From Cyrtodaria siliqua (lineage: Eukaryota; Mollusca; Bivalvia; Adapedonta; Hiatellidae): a DNA stretch of 64,000 nucleotides. Positions 34,912 to 45,935 of this stretch are shown here, one piece after another (position 1 is the stretch's first letter; every line of letters begins with the position of its first letter). Both the position numbers and the translations under genes were made by a program. The notes beneath the pieces were generated by a model. It did not search any database. It was not told the origin of the DNA and saw nothing but the letters and a program-made list of their open reading frames with translations. The stretch is taken from NCBI GenBank assembly GCA_037043455.1, contig JAWPHD010001127.1, forward strand, positions 290,760-354,759. The letters are read 5' to 3'.

Positions 34912-35232
34912 AAGTCTGGTTTTAACTTATTATAGAGTTTGGTTTTAACTTATTATAGAGTCTGGTTTTAACTTATTATAGAGTCTGCTTTAACTTATTA
35001 TAGAGTCTGGTTTGAACTTATTATAGAGTCTGGTTTGAACTAATATTATAGAGTTTGGTTTTAACTTATTATAGAGTCTGGTATTAACTTTTTATCGAGT
35101 CTGGTTTTAACTTATTATAGAGCCTGGTTTTAACTTATTATAGAGTCTGGTATTAACTTTTTATAGAGTCTGGCTTTAACTTATTATAGAGCCTGGTTTT
35201 AACTTATTATAGAGTCTGATTTTAACTTATTT
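34912..35232. repeat. 23-bp tandem array, about 14 copies
   Basis: Units of AGTCTGGTTTTAACTTATT then ATAG, with variants GGTATTAACTTTTTAT and GCCTGG. The array runs into SINE-C. Confidence 0.95.
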
Positions 35233-35276
35233 TATAAGCTTTTTAACCAAACTTGGCCAAATTGGCCAACTTTGCC

Positions 35277-35512
35277 GCTCACCGCTGCGGGTTCGAATCC
35301 CACTGGGAGCTCGACGGGTCTGAATCCCACTGAAAGCAGGACTTGTGAGGAAGTGTCGATTCTTATGGATGGTGGGAGGTGTACAGTACTGGTTCTACCC
35401 AGGAAAAAGTGGGTGGTCTGCCTCCACCACAAAAAAAACAACGTCATATATAACCTTACATGTGTTGGAAATGACATAAAACACTACACAAACAAACAAA
35501 CCAACAAACTTA
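35277..35512 (+). mobile_element. SINE-C copy, head partly lost
   Basis: Plus strand: box B GGGTTCGAATCCCACTGG then a partial repeat of that phrase, then the body AGTGTCGATTCTTATGGAT and GTACTGGTTCTACCCAGG, and an (ACAA)n tail at 35494-35508. Box A is missing. Confidence 0.85.
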
Positions 35513-35849
35513 GTTTATAGAAATATCGGGTCGATTCTTATAAAATAACGATTCAAAATGGGGAAGTTTAGTTACGTTAAAAGTATAATTATGAGAGATT
35601 CTATGTACTTAGTCTAATGAAAGCCTACTAATAACTCCTGGGTTGTCGCCAGGTTCTCAAATTGTCCTCCCACATACACTCACTGAATAATTAGCCTGGC
35701 ATCCACACCACAGAAAGTAGTCTGCATGAGCCTGATTTTAACTTATTATATGTTTTAAAAATGTATAACCTACTTTATTTTCTGTAAGAAAATGTTGAAT
35801 CCCTCATGACATTATGCACTATGATATATATAATTATGATATATATATA

Positions 35850-36843
35850 CAGTCGAACCTCCATAGCTCAAAGTCAGCGGGACCATAGGGATATGTTCGA
35901 GCTATCGGTGGCTTCGAGGCATCGAGGTAACGGTAAAAACCAAAATATCTATCCGAATTTGTGTACCACCCAAAATAGTGTTACTTGTGTACGTGATGTA
36001 TCGTTCTCAGTATGTTTTTTTATGTTCATGCATGTTTGTTTAAACCTCATAACGGATATATAACATGTAATTATTACACTGAAAATACAAAAAAAACTGC
36101 AATAATGTGTTTGTTTTATCATTTATTTAAAGAAATATGACACTAATAGATTTTACAATACATTCCGGAAGTCCGAATAATAAGAATTGAATTGAATGTT
36201 GTTTAACGGCTCATCAACACAGTATAGGTTATTTAGAGCTGCCCCAGAGAGAGGGGAAGGATACATAGGAATCCGGGAACCTGCCCTACTCTTATTATCG
36301 AATAGATTCCTATGGTTCTTTAACGTGCTCGGAGGATAGACCGACACACGGGACCGCCCGGTTTACGTCCCCATCTGACGGACGGGCGAATAATAAGAAC
36401 AAGGTAAGACTGGTTTCCGTACATTATTTAATTAGAAAATCAACCGTGTTTAATTTATCGTAATTAACAGTAAACGAAGTTCACTAAACATAAATTGTAT
36501 CTGTCTATTATCGCTTTTCAATCATAAATGTTCGCACCTTTAACAATCAACTTTATCTGTTTTCGCACTATGATCGAACTTGCTACAAACAAATACAAAC
36601 GCGTCGATTACAATTAATATGGCCGACGTCGCATGGCAACGGATCATCACCTTCGATTAAGCGAGGTTTAAATTCATACAAAAATGGATCTTCGGACCGT
36701 TAAAAGTATTCGAGCGAGCCGGGGTATTTCGAGAAATAATATTCGAATAATCGAGGTTAAATTACATTGAATTATATAGGAGTTGTGTCGGGACCGGAAA
36801 ATGTGTTCGAATCACCGGTGTTCAAGCTATCGAGGTTCGACTG
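35850..36843. mobile_element. TA-flanked pogo/Tigger-like non-autonomous element
   Basis: 994 bp bounded by TA (35848-35849, 36844-36845). Ends are CAGTCGAACCTCCATAGCTC and, in reverse, CAGTCGAACCTCGATAGCTT. CAGT...AACCTC ends and a TA target are typical of pogo/Tigger-type Tc1/mariner elements. It carries a SINE-B insertion and no readable transposase. Confidence 0.88.
36187..36386 (-). mobile_element. SINE-B copy, 13-bp duplication
   Basis: Perfect CGAATAATAAGAA on both sides (36174-36186, 36387-36399). The tail is TTGAATTGAATG; the body has GGCTCATCAACACAGTATAG, CGAATAGATTCCTATGG and GGACCGCCCGGTTTACG. It is truncated before the tRNA head. Confidence 0.94.
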
Positions 36844-36845
36844 TA

Positions 36846-37253
36846 TATGAATAATTTATTTCAAATCCAATAGGCATCTGCCCGTGAGGTACAAATATGA
36901 TAATATAATAATGACAGACATTGATATTCTAAGACACAAATAATCAGTAATACAAAACTGAAATACGCATAACAAGAGCCTGGTATGCATTATCTCAATG
37001 AATAATAATATGAACTTCTATCGTCGAGAAGGTGTTCACTATGTCGTAAAAATATCTTGCGACCTTTATTAAACATCTACTTAATATTTTGCCTCTAAAG
37101 TATTACATGTTATATATAAACTTATCCGCACATACACACACTTAAATCCTTAAATACATACTCACATATATGTATACTCATACACAAATATACTAATACA
37201 GTACTTACAAAAAGCATATAAATTAAAAACTTATCTACATATATAAATAACCA
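36846..37253. other. AT-rich, no gene
   Basis: Contains a loose ACACATA/CACATATATGTATACTC run at about 37130-37200. No family was recognised. Confidence 0.5.
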
Positions 37254-37640
37254 TGCTCATTATCAAATTATAATTTTTAATTTCTTATCTAAATGCCTTG
37301 TAGATGAATATACCCAATTTGTTTAAAACCGACATATTTTGACTTTTTAACAATTCAACAAGTTTAAACATATTTGGTCTTTTCCAGTTATAAGGATGAA
37401 TATATAACGACCTTAGTTCCTTATATAAACTGCAATCTAGAATGAAGTGATATATTTATCTTCTAAAATATCACATATCTTACACTTTCTTTCGTGGAAA
37501 GGAATACTAGTTGGTCTTGACCATCTGCCAGCTTCAACCTCTAACCTATTAGATATACTAGAGTGGCGTAGTTGCCTATAGGCATGTATGTGCCTACACA
37601 TTGTCCCCAGAAATAAAAAATAACAATGCCAAAAATGCAA
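37254..37640 (-). pseudogene. LINE C-terminal zinc-knuckle fragment (different LINE)
   Basis: Minus-strand remnant of the extreme C-terminus of a LINE polyprotein. In one frame it reads LRHSSISNRLEVEAGRWS, then FHERKCKICDILEDKY. After a one-base slip it reads YHFILDCSLYKELRSLYI, then NWKRPNMFKLVELL and IFIYKAFR before a stop. The CxxC...HxxxC pattern split by the slip is the zinc-binding motif seen after the RT of many invertebrate LINEs. No RT domain lies next to it, so this is a 5'-truncated and frameshifted copy, unrelated to the LINE at 11-17 kb as far as I can tell. Confidence 0.75.
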
Positions 37641-38139
37641 TGAAAACTGAGTGGGGTAGTGGTGGTATGGTCAGCTCATACCAATTTTTACTCGTGGTCT
37701 TTTCAGAAAATAAAAGTCAAACTGTTTTCGGTCTTTCGGAACCAAACGCACAATGATTGTGCAAAATTTCAAAAGCACGTATTCATATTAATATATGTTA
37801 TTTTGTTCTGTTCGGTGCTTTTGTTGCGAAATCGCAAATTAAAAATGCTTGAAATCGCGGATTAAAAAGCTTGAAATCCCGGGTTAAAAACATTTTGTTT
37901 GCTGCTTAAAATACCGTCAGAATGCAGGATTTGCCTTCCTTCTAAAAAAAATATAAGGGGACAGCATGACCCCACCCTCCTAGACCTTGTGCCTACACAC
38001 TGATTTAGGCACAGCTACGCCCCTGTACTAGAAGGCCACAGTCTAAATGTTGAGCCCTTTATAATAAAGGTCCAGAGTTTTGATTTGACCAACATCAATG
38101 TGAATCCCAAAAGATATTAAATTAATGTCATTAACAGTG

Positions 38140-38585
38140 AGGGATGCATGTTGTAGCGGAGAATGGATGTGACCTACATTTCACCGAAAGTAGGTCACAC
38201 GACCCAAAATTTTGCACATGATGTTAGCTGCATATTAGGAACATTCTGGTGAAGTTTGGTGAAAAGCTTGTCAGAAAGAAGCAAGATACGCATGTCATAA
38301 CGAAGACAGGACGTGATCGAAAGTAGGTCACAGCAACCCGAAATTTTGCTCATGATGTTAGATGCTTATAAGGAATATTCTGGTGAAGTTTGGTGAAAAA
38401 CATTCAAGAAAGAACAAGACATATCGTAGCAGAAACCGGATGTGACATAAATTTCGTCCGAAATTGTGCATGTGATGTTGGATTCATATAATAAACATTC
38501 TGATGGGAGTTTAGTTAAAATTCTGCAAGTAACGAAAAAAGGATATTAAGAAATACAAATTGGATGGACGGACAGACTGACAGAC
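38140..38585. mobile_element. Pearl-type core units, degraded
   Basis: Three imperfect units of about 150 bp with CGAAAGTAGGTCACA, GCACATGATGTTAG, GGTGAAGTTTGGTGAAAA and AAGAAGCAAGA, then GGATGGACGGACAGACTGAC at about 38562. No hairpin head was identified. Confidence 0.7.
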
Positions 38586-38674
38586 TAAAAAACTGCTGCA
38601 CATACATATACATGATGACATTGTGATTTCTAAGTTGAGATCCGTAAATGGGATCGACAAAAATAAAGTCTTAC

Positions 38675-38830
38675 CACTTATGTCAAACTTGGCAGCTTGA
38701 AGGTCCTCAAACAGATTATCTCCCTTTACATTCGGTATAATGGTCTGTAGTCGACCGAGGACTCCTTCATCTCGCAGAGTTATCTTTCCTGCATCTGGTG
38801 ATCTATTTACAGTATCAATCAGAATGGTTC
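38675..38830 (-). CDS. PRUNE1: PRUNE1-like phosphatase, internal exon (GTILID to AKFDISG)
   Basis: This 156-base internal exon (52 codons, phase 1 to phase 1) lies on the minus strand. Its acceptor is CTTTTCAAG and its donor GTAAGA. With the single leftover base of the upstream exon it begins GTILIDTVN, continues through AGKITLRDEG and ends DLQAAKFDISG. Known prune proteins have GTIILDCVN, GKATPKD and LQKAKFDVSG in the same order and spacing; the aspartate of GTILID sits where the family has a metal-binding Asp. The intron between the two exons (38831-40668) contains a complete SINE and a tRNA-like fragment, so the gene tolerates repeat insertion. The following exon, expected to begin with a segment like LTTEQMLRKD, was not found between 36 and 38.6 kb; the downstream intron may run off this stretch. 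Confidence 0.88.
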
Positions 38831-38969
38831 CTTGAAAAGATGAATATTATAATTATATTTGTGTCTATCTGACTGATCACAATCAAGGGCTCAACGCAAA
38901 ATTATTAAGTCTTGTCTTTATTATATACAGTTCTAATAGTTTCATGTCCGCCCTTCCATAAGTATATAT

Positions 38970-39159
38970 TTGTATGTGTTTTTACGTCATTTTCAACACA
39001 TGTAAGGTTATATATGACGGTTGATTTTTTTTACTGTACACCTCCCGCCATCCGTAAGAATCAACACTTCCTCACCTACAAGTCGAGCTCCAAGTAAAAT
39101 TCGAACCCGCAGTGGTGAGAGGCGAAGGTTTACAACGCAACGTTGTTAACCATTCGGCC
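38970..39159 (-). mobile_element. SINE-C, complete, in PRUNE1 intron
   Basis: The minus-strand head reads GGAGGCCGAATGGTTAACAA (box A), then GCGGGTTCGAATTTTAC (box B at 39099-39108), body, and GTAAAAACACATACAAATA at the 3' end. Perfect 14-bp duplication TCCATAAGTATATA at 38956-38969 and 39160-39173. The head is tRNA-Leu/Ser-like with a long variable part. Confidence 0.93.
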
Positions 39160-39242
39160 TCCATAAGTATATAAACAAGTTGTAGCACTTCTTGCAGATG
39201 TTTGATCTCTGGTTAAATTGCTTTAATCAAACGATATGTTTC

Positions 39243-39305
39243 TAGGTGGTGTAGTGGTTAGCATGACTGCTTAGTGATCCAGGGATAGTGAGCCTGAACC
39301 AAATT
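39243..39305 (+). pseudogene. tRNA-like fragment (SINE head or tRNA pseudogene)
   Basis: GGTGGTGTAGTGGTTAGCAT resembles the 5' half of tRNA-Asp/Glu/Val. The 3' half (GTGAGCCTGAACCA) has only a weak box B. A full cloverleaf does not form. Confidence 0.5.
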
Positions 39306-40239
39306 GTGGCCAAAATTTCAAAATACTTAAAGTATTTCTCATATAAAAAGTAATTTAGATGAGTATTCAAACCAGAGGATACAATCAAATACATGAATAT
39401 ATGATGCACACCAGTCCAGATTCTACTATGCCCTAGTTAACGGCACTTTTAAATTTAAGAATACACACGTATGTCATGCTGTTCAGACTTGCGAACCAAA
39501 TACAGCATGATTAGAAGCAAAAGTTTTTATCTGAATATGGCCAACTATCCAGATTTCACAAGTAACCCAGCAGGGGCACGTACTGTAATATAGCCAGTCT
39601 GATATATGTGAAGTATATTGGTCAGCGGTAATTGGGTTCGACAGTACTACATGTATGACACATACACACGCACTTGCCTTATGTTATTAAGCAAGGACAG
39701 GCCATTAGGTCACTGCGAAGTGCAAGTAGTTAAATGGGTTAATTATGAAATGGTAGCCATACTAGTCATACCGCAGAGTACAATTGTAACGCACAACTTA
39801 TGCATCATTATGAGATGAACAAAGAGTCATACCTAAAAGATCTGTGACACCAGGTCCTGATGCCAGAGGTTATATAAAACCGGTCCAGGAACCAGGTTAA
39901 TTATCTTGTTACTCCAAAATGCTGAGATTTGTACTTTTAAACGAGTTTGGGCCACCTTTAAACCGGTTTTAGAAGACATGTGCAATATACTTAATTGCAC
40001 GCGGCAGTCAATATCTGGGTCATCATGACGCTATATAGATGTGATGTGAGCCTCAAAAAGGGCAGATTAGATTGAGATTCAGAGTGAGATAGACTGAAGG
40101 TTTGGTCTCCATAAGTGGAGGCGTGGCGTGTCCCGGTCGGGTGAGGCTGATAGGGCGCAGATTCTTTTTGGCAGACCAGAGTGCATAAAGACAGAGTTAT
40201 GGTTCTTGTCATATAACTGTGTAATAATGAGGATGATAA
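39306..40239. other. PRUNE1 intron sequence, no other gene
   Basis: Unique sequence. Short open readings on either strand (39618-39818, 39991-40212) have no recognisable domain and lie within the intron between the two exons. Confidence 0.55.
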
Positions 40240-40590
40240 TGAACAAGTGTGTCAAGTTTCAAAGCTTTCAAACAATCAGTTTTTAAGACACGAGGAAAAA
40301 CAAAAACTTTAACCAAAATATTGAACCAAAACGTCAAAACAGGTAGATGGACAGACAGACGTCCCCACCTTAACTAAGTTTCTTCTTTGTTTAAGATCAA
40401 AGGAATAACCACTTAAAGAACAATAGGCTTAAGTGGTTACAGAATAAATTGTAATAAATTCCTTTGTGTTAAGCCACACCTCCAACCATCTAAGGTAGTG
40501 AGTATGTGCGGGGACAGACGGACGGACAGACACAAATCACCAAATCATAAGCCTTGATTTGCTTCGCAATCTCGCTAAAGATCTTCAAAA
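40240..40590. repeat. Two pearl-type tails in PRUNE1 intron
   Basis: GTCAAGTTTCAAAGCTTTC...GGTAGATGGACAGACAGACG (40252-40362), then GGGACAGACGGACGGACAGA followed by CATAAGCCTTGATTTGCTTC and TCGCTAAAG (40507-40580). These are core and tail phrases without intact heads. Confidence 0.65.
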
Positions 40591-40668
40591 TTCAATTCAT
40601 TTTCGATCTTTTACTTGAAATACATCAACATAATTGTTGTAACAAAGAGGATACAAAAAGACACTCAC

Positions 40669-40778
40669 CATAAAGCAGCTCCGCAACTTGATCGTCAACA
40701 TGAAAGTCTGGATCATCCAGAAGCTCTTCAGCTATAAGTGTACTGCAGGATCCAACAAATTCAAGCTTTACTTTGACC
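40669..40778 (-). CDS. PRUNE1: PRUNE1-like phosphatase, internal exon (GSCSTL motif)
   Basis: This is an internal coding exon on the minus strand. It is preceded by a pyrimidine-rich stretch ending in CAG and followed by GTGAGT. It reads in one frame as a segment containing VKLEFVGSCSTLIAEELL and ending QVAELLY plus one base. Animal prune exopolyphosphatases (DHH superfamily, DHHA2 subgroup) carry a matching segment with a VGSCATL core just before a GTI-[IL]-[IL]-D motif, as I recall the human protein. The exon enters in phase 2 and leaves in phase 1, which fits the next exon at 38675-38830. The protein family hydrolyses short-chain polyphosphates and nucleotide phosphates, and in animals also acts in cell motility and neural development. 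The DHH-bearing N-terminal exons should lie at higher coordinates and I did not find them here. The call rests on the join with the next exon. Confidence 0.85.
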
Positions 40779-41540
40779 CTGAAAAAAAAGAAGAGGATAA
40801 TATGTATTGTATGACTGTGTATTGTAGTGGTATTTGTTAAGATTATCTAGACTTAGGCCTCTCATGGTCACATGATGTAGGTACAAACAACTGATACTGC
40901 TACCAACACAAGCAATATCTCGTATACCTGCTAACTTCAGACAGGCCGAGTTAAGAGGGATTGATCTCAGAAATAGGAAGATTTATACTCAAATCAAATA
41001 GGCAGGTTTTATAATTGGTCTGATTTTTTCTTCCCAATTTTTCTAAATATTTTCTTTGTATCACTATGTGTACACATTTCTTATGTTGCCAATTCAAGCA
41101 ACATTTAACTGACTCCCACAAATCAGAAGTTTTTCCAAGAGATTTGGCAGGTATGGGCACCCATCTGGAAAGCTTCATCAACATGCACTTCTTTTAAAAT
41201 CAGCTTCATGTCAAGCCACACATTAAATGATTTTGTAGCGATACCTTTTGAGGTTAACTTATGACTGTAAAGTAGTAGAGATCATTAACCCTTTTCTTTT
41301 AAGTCTATATTTAGCCGTGGCCGCCATCTTGTGTTGTTTTTTTCTCCAGGATTATGTACTGCAGCAAGGACCAACTATCCAGATAGCATGACCAAGAATA
41401 TAAATTTCAGCAAGGACCAACCATCAAGACAGCATGATACAGCGTTCAACAACTGCTTCTTACAACCCAAACCTTTTAGTTTATAGCTTGCTTATTAAAA
41501 CAGCGCAGCATCATAGATTGGGAATCTCATCTACTAAATT
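40779..41540. other. PRUNE1 upstream intron; element-C-like scrap
   Basis: 41280-41420 has TTAGCCGTGGCCGCCATCTT and CAAGGACCAACTATCCAG, resembling the core of pearl-like element C. I looked for DHH-coding exons here and saw none. Confidence 0.55.
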
Positions 41541-42618
41541 AACAAGAAATCCGAGGATTACTAAATTTACAAGAAATCCGAGGATTCACATATCTCGCCT
41601 AACGGAGGCGGGACTTAAAAATAAAAGATAAATGATGCTAAAATGAAAGTTTGTAAACATTTATAACTAAAAACAATGGAGTTTACCGTTTGCTGAGATG
41701 ACATTTAAGTGCATTTATTTAAAAACAAAAAGGTCAAGGTCATAGATGAAATCCATGTGTCCAAAAAGATGCACTACCCAAGACAGAACTATGTCAAAAC
41801 AGAATGTTTTGTCTTCCAAAGATTAAGCTATAAACTATATTTAAAGTATCTAGTGCATAATTATAGTTCATGAGAAAGTGATGTAACAATCAAAGTTATC
41901 TGCCCTTTGCTTGGATGGTGAAGGTCACATACACATTTTTTTTGTTGACATTTTTTGACCCAAGAAACAACTACATATAAGCGAAGTTTGAAAGGTCTAA
42001 TGCATAAAATTTGTGAGAAAGTGACCTAAATGCAAATGTTGAAGATAAAAATTATTAAGTTATCTGCCCCTTGCTTGGAGGGTCAAGGTCCCATTCACAT
42101 TTGCTTTGTCATGTTCCACTCAAGATACAACTATAATCAAATTTTGAAAGGTCTTAGTCCATACAGTTGTGAAAAAGTGACCTAAATGCAAAAGTTTAAG
42201 GTAAAAATTATAAGGTTATGTGCCCTTTGCTTGGAGGGTCAAGTTCACATCCACATTTGCTTTGCTTTGTGATGTACCACCCAAGATACATAAACAAAGT
42301 TTGAAAGGTGTAGTGCATACAGTTTGCGAGAGTGACCTAAACGCAAATGCTGAAGGTAAAAATTATTCAGTTATCTGCTCTTTGCTTGGAGGGTCTGGGT
42401 CACATCCATATTTGCTTTGTCATGTTGCGATGTACCACCCAAGATACAACTATAAGCAAAGTTTGAAAGGTGTAGTGCAAACAGTTTGCGAGGAATATTG
42501 ACCTAAATGCAAAAGTTGAAGGTAAAAATTATTTTAAACGCAAAACTTGAACGTTGACGCCGCCGCCAGAAAATCAACACCTATGTCCCTTTTTTTCTTC
42601 GAAAAGGCGAGATAAAAA
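41541..42618 (+). mobile_element. Pearl-like element D
   Basis: The head ACAAGAAATCCGAGGATT (hairpin AATCC-GA-GGATT) is doubled, followed by the word ATCTCGCC. The interior has about four units of about 150 bp with TTATCTGCCCTTTGCTTGG, GAGGGTCAAGGTCACATCC and AAGTTTGAAAGGT. The tail is CTTCGAAAAGGCGAGAT then AAAAAC, the reverse complement of the head word. There is no ACGG block; its place is taken by GACGCCGCCGCC. Confidence 0.8.
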
Positions 42619-42840
42619 CTCATTTGGGAATAAGTTTATGGATATAGCATTATCAAATTCTCAGCCAGAGTATAGAGTCTCATAAAAACCTCATAAAAAC
42701 ATAGTAAAAATATGATGTCTGATACTGGGAATAAATCATTATTCATATAAACTGTCTCCAGGGAGCAGTCATTTTTGTTCAATTAAGAAATGACAAAATG
42801 GTGTTTTGATTTATGACATCCTTAATATTGAAATGGTTTT

Positions 42841-43335
42841 GTTTGTTTGTATGGTGTTTTACATCATTTTCAACACATGTGAGGTTATATCAGGGATCAA
42901 ATTTAATATTTTTGGCCACTTGCTAAAACGAGCAAGTGCGAAGATTTTGTACTTGCTATTTTAATATTATTGTAACTACATATGAATAAAGAAGGAGATA
43001 CAATGGTTTTGCACTGACCCCGCAAAATGTAGACTGAGACTTAGTCGGTTACTTTTATTACTTGAACATACTTGAACAAGTGCTAATATGTTCTACTTGC
43101 AATCTGGAAAAGTCTACTTGCAATTAGCAAACTTGTAAATAAGTGTTAAATTTGAACACTGGGTTATATATGATGGTCGATTTTTTGTGGTGGAGGCAGA
43201 CCACCCACTTTTCCTGGGTAGAACCAGTACTGTACACCTCGCTATCCGTAAGAATCGACACTTCCTCACATACAAGTCAAGCTCCCAGTGGGATTCGAAC
43301 CCGCAGCGGTGAGAGGAGCTTTGTAATGCGGAAGT
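42841..43335 (-). mobile_element. SINE-C copy split by a hAT MITE
   Basis: The 3' tail (TTTGTTTGTATGG in plus) is at 42841 and the body is interrupted at GGTTATAT. It resumes at 43162 and runs to box B (GGGATTCGAACCCGCAGCGG in plus) at about 43300. Box A is not readable. Confidence 0.88.
42891..43161. mobile_element. hAT-type MITE, 271 bp
   Basis: Ends CAGGGATCAAATTTAA and, in reverse, CAGTGTTCAAATTTAA (14 of 16 identical), with a perfect 8-bp duplication GGTTATAT (42883-42890, 43162-43169). Part of the interior (TATTGTAACTACATATGAAT then AAAG) recurs at about 60146. Confidence 0.94.
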
Positions 43336-44193
43336 CTGTTGATAAAGTCCTTCTAAATTGCAGAAAACTGTTTCTTTCTTTCTTTATTAGTAATTTTTAA
43401 TATCCGTTTTAATGGCTTTACAGGCACCCATCCTTTCTCTAGATAACAACATAGTTTGCATGCGTTAAAACACCCGAGTATGAATGAAATATTGAGTGAT
43501 CTATGGGTGGTGTCACAATGTTACGGATAAAGAAATGGTGAACGGACGAAATCGGAGTTCGGATAAAACGAACAATGGTGAATTTCATTATTATTGTCAT
43601 ATTGCACATATCAACCCCCTGGACCCCCTCAACACACAATCCCACCAAAAATACACACACTCCCACCAAACACACACGAACTCCCTCCCCAATCATTGAA
43701 ACATTCCTATGTATGAAAGGGTTCGATTTTAGAAATGGTAAAAAAGCTTTTCTTCAGAATTTGTGTGTGATATTTTCAAGAAAAAGCCTGATATACCCAC
43801 TCTAAAGATTGACACAATCAAGAACAGCAGCAAACATAGGCCGAATGGTTGATGATCAAATACGCCAAACATCTACATCCATAAAAATCAATTTAGGAAT
43901 AGCGGCTAGTCGCATTAGCTGAGTGGGATGATTTGAAGAATCACGAAAGTAATGGAAATCAGTTCCCCAGTAAAACTGATGACATCTAAAACTGATTGGG
44001 GAGACAGATGAATACAATACAGGCATTGGTAATACATTTTTTTAGGTAATTTTTTTTTTTTGTAAAAAGAAATAAACTTCAGGACATAATAAATAAGCAG
44101 AGATTTGACTCTGACTCTAACTACACAATCTTCAATTTGGTAATTAAATCAAGAACGCTGATGAGGCCCAACTGTGTGCACTTGCACCTATTA
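43336..44193. other. No recognisable gene
   Basis: Unique sequence with a C/A-rich stretch (CACACACTCCCACCAAACAC) at about 43650-43690. Open readings there are composition effects. Confidence 0.5.
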
Positions 44194-44199
44194 CATTAA

Positions 44200-44370
44200 T
44201 TGAATTGAAATGGATTTTATAGTCGCGCCAACAGCTAATTTAAAAGTGATATGGCGACTTTTCCAGCTTCCATTGGCGGAGGAAGATCCCAGGGCTCTCA
44301 GGGCAATTTTCATGCACACGGCATGCACCTGGGTAGAACCACCGCTGTTTATTCTGCAAGCCAGCGTTTG
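44200..44370 (-). mobile_element. SINE-A copy, worn
   Basis: Tail AATTGAATTGAAATGG, body GTCGCGCCAACAGC and GCACCTGGGTAGAACCACC. A possible short duplication CATTAA flanks it. Confidence 0.8.
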
Positions 44371-44787
44371 CATTAAATAGAAGCATATTAAGATGGGGTG
44401 ATCCATACAGATCACCTCCAGTCCCTTTAAACATATTCGTCCAATCAGTACATAAACCTACTCCTCCAAATATTGGGTTGATGAGTCGATAGCTCCAGTC
44501 CCTTTAAAATATCCATCCAATTAGTATATAAACCTATTCCTACAATAATTGCATCGATGAGCCTTCAACAACAAGAGGGCCAGGATGACCCTAGATCGCT
44601 CACCTGGTAATCATGGGCAATGTCTGGTCTGTCTAGTCTGGCATGGGTATTTTTTAATTTGTTCCAATTTCTTCTATGAATGAAATTTCATAAAAATGGG
44701 TTGGGTGTGGGGTGTGTGCAGGTTGTTGAAGCTTTTATTGATATTAACATTCTAAACAAATTTGGTAAAGATCAGACAAAAAATGAA

Positions 44788-45061
44788 TTGAATTGAATGT
44801 TGTTTAACGGCTCATCAACACAGTATAGGTTATTTAGAGCCACGGCAGTTAGAGGGGAAGGGTACATAGGAATCCAGGAACCCTGCCCTACTCTTATTAA
44901 CGAATAGATTCCTATGGTTAGGTAACGTGCTCGGAGGATAGACCGATACACGGGAACGCCCGGTTTACGGACGCATCTGACGGACGAGGCTAAGGGAAAG
45001 TGTCTTGCCCAAGAACACACTGATGAAACTCAGTGGCACCAACGAGGATTGAACTCGGGGT
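44788..45061 (-). mobile_element. SINE-B copy
   Basis: Tail TTGAATTGAATG; body as the other SINE-B copies. Near the 5' end GAGTTCAATCCTCG (box B, minus strand) is present, but box A is lost. An 8-base AAAATGAA flanks both sides (44780-44787, 45062-45069). Confidence 0.85.
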
Positions 45062-45394
45062 AAAATGAAGTAGCTACAGATTTAACAAAGGAAAATACAA
45101 TATAGCATTTTCAATAAATCACAGGCCATACCGGTAACTCTGTCGTTACTAACCAGATCTAGCTGTTTTTCGAACTTGTCCAAGATTTCATTGATATACA
45201 ACGATTTGCACAACTAGACATCTTACCGTTGCTTCCTGCCAAGTTTCGTCAAAATCCAACAAAACGTTTAGGAGGAGTAGCGCCGACAAGAAATTTAAAG
45301 CAAAATAAAAATGTCAAGGGGCCGTTACTCCGTCAAAAATCAACGAACCAGAAAAAAATGCAATATGCACAACTGGACATCGTACCAATGCTAA

Positions 45395-45935
45395 GTTTCG
45401 TCAAATCCAAAAAGAGGGGAAAAAAAATAATTTAAAAAATATATATATGACCCGAAACACGCGAAAATGACCGTTCAGACAAAATTTTGACATTTTTGAT
45501 ATTCTGATGTTATCAAACACGGTGATTTTCACTTTACAAATCTCTTCATTTTATGTTGATATCTCAATTTGAAAATTAATGATTGTACACACTATTAATG
45601 TTAACATGGACGTCGGTGTCCTCGACGACGTCGTTGATTAAATAACAACAAAAAAACATAAACAATTACCGTTTTCTATAACATCATCTATTTATATTAA
45701 AAAACACATTCCCTATGACATAATAATTAGATAAAACACGGAAGTGACGAGAAATTTGATTAGTAATTAATTGATTTCCGCCCAACATCATAAATAGTTA
45801 CTTTATGACGTTGTCGTCTAAATGTCCGAAGGGACGTTTTCGTGTGTTTCGGCTGACGTTTTAGTGTGTTTCGGCTAATATATATATTTTTTAAATTATT
45901 TTTTCCCCCTCTTTTTGGATTTGACAAAACTTATT
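45395..45935. repeat. Foldback with inverted flanking copies, about 540 bp
   Basis: The left arm GTTTCGTCAAATCCAAAAAG, GGGGAAAAAAAATAATTT and ATATATGACCCGAAACACGC pairs with the right arm in reverse (GTTTTGTCAAATCCAAAAAG, GGGGGAAAAAATAATTT, ATATATTAGCCGAAACACAC). On the right, the CCGAAACACAC word is doubled. The outer arm sequence resembles pearl-type core (AAGTTTCGTCAAATCC), which suggests an inverted duplication of the target. Confidence 0.8.

Noticed and set aside
38041..38170. Minus-strand open stretch LTVNDINLISFGIHIDVGQ as a further exon
   Set aside because: No clear acceptor or donor and no match to the expected next part of PRUNE1; it may be a LINE scrap.
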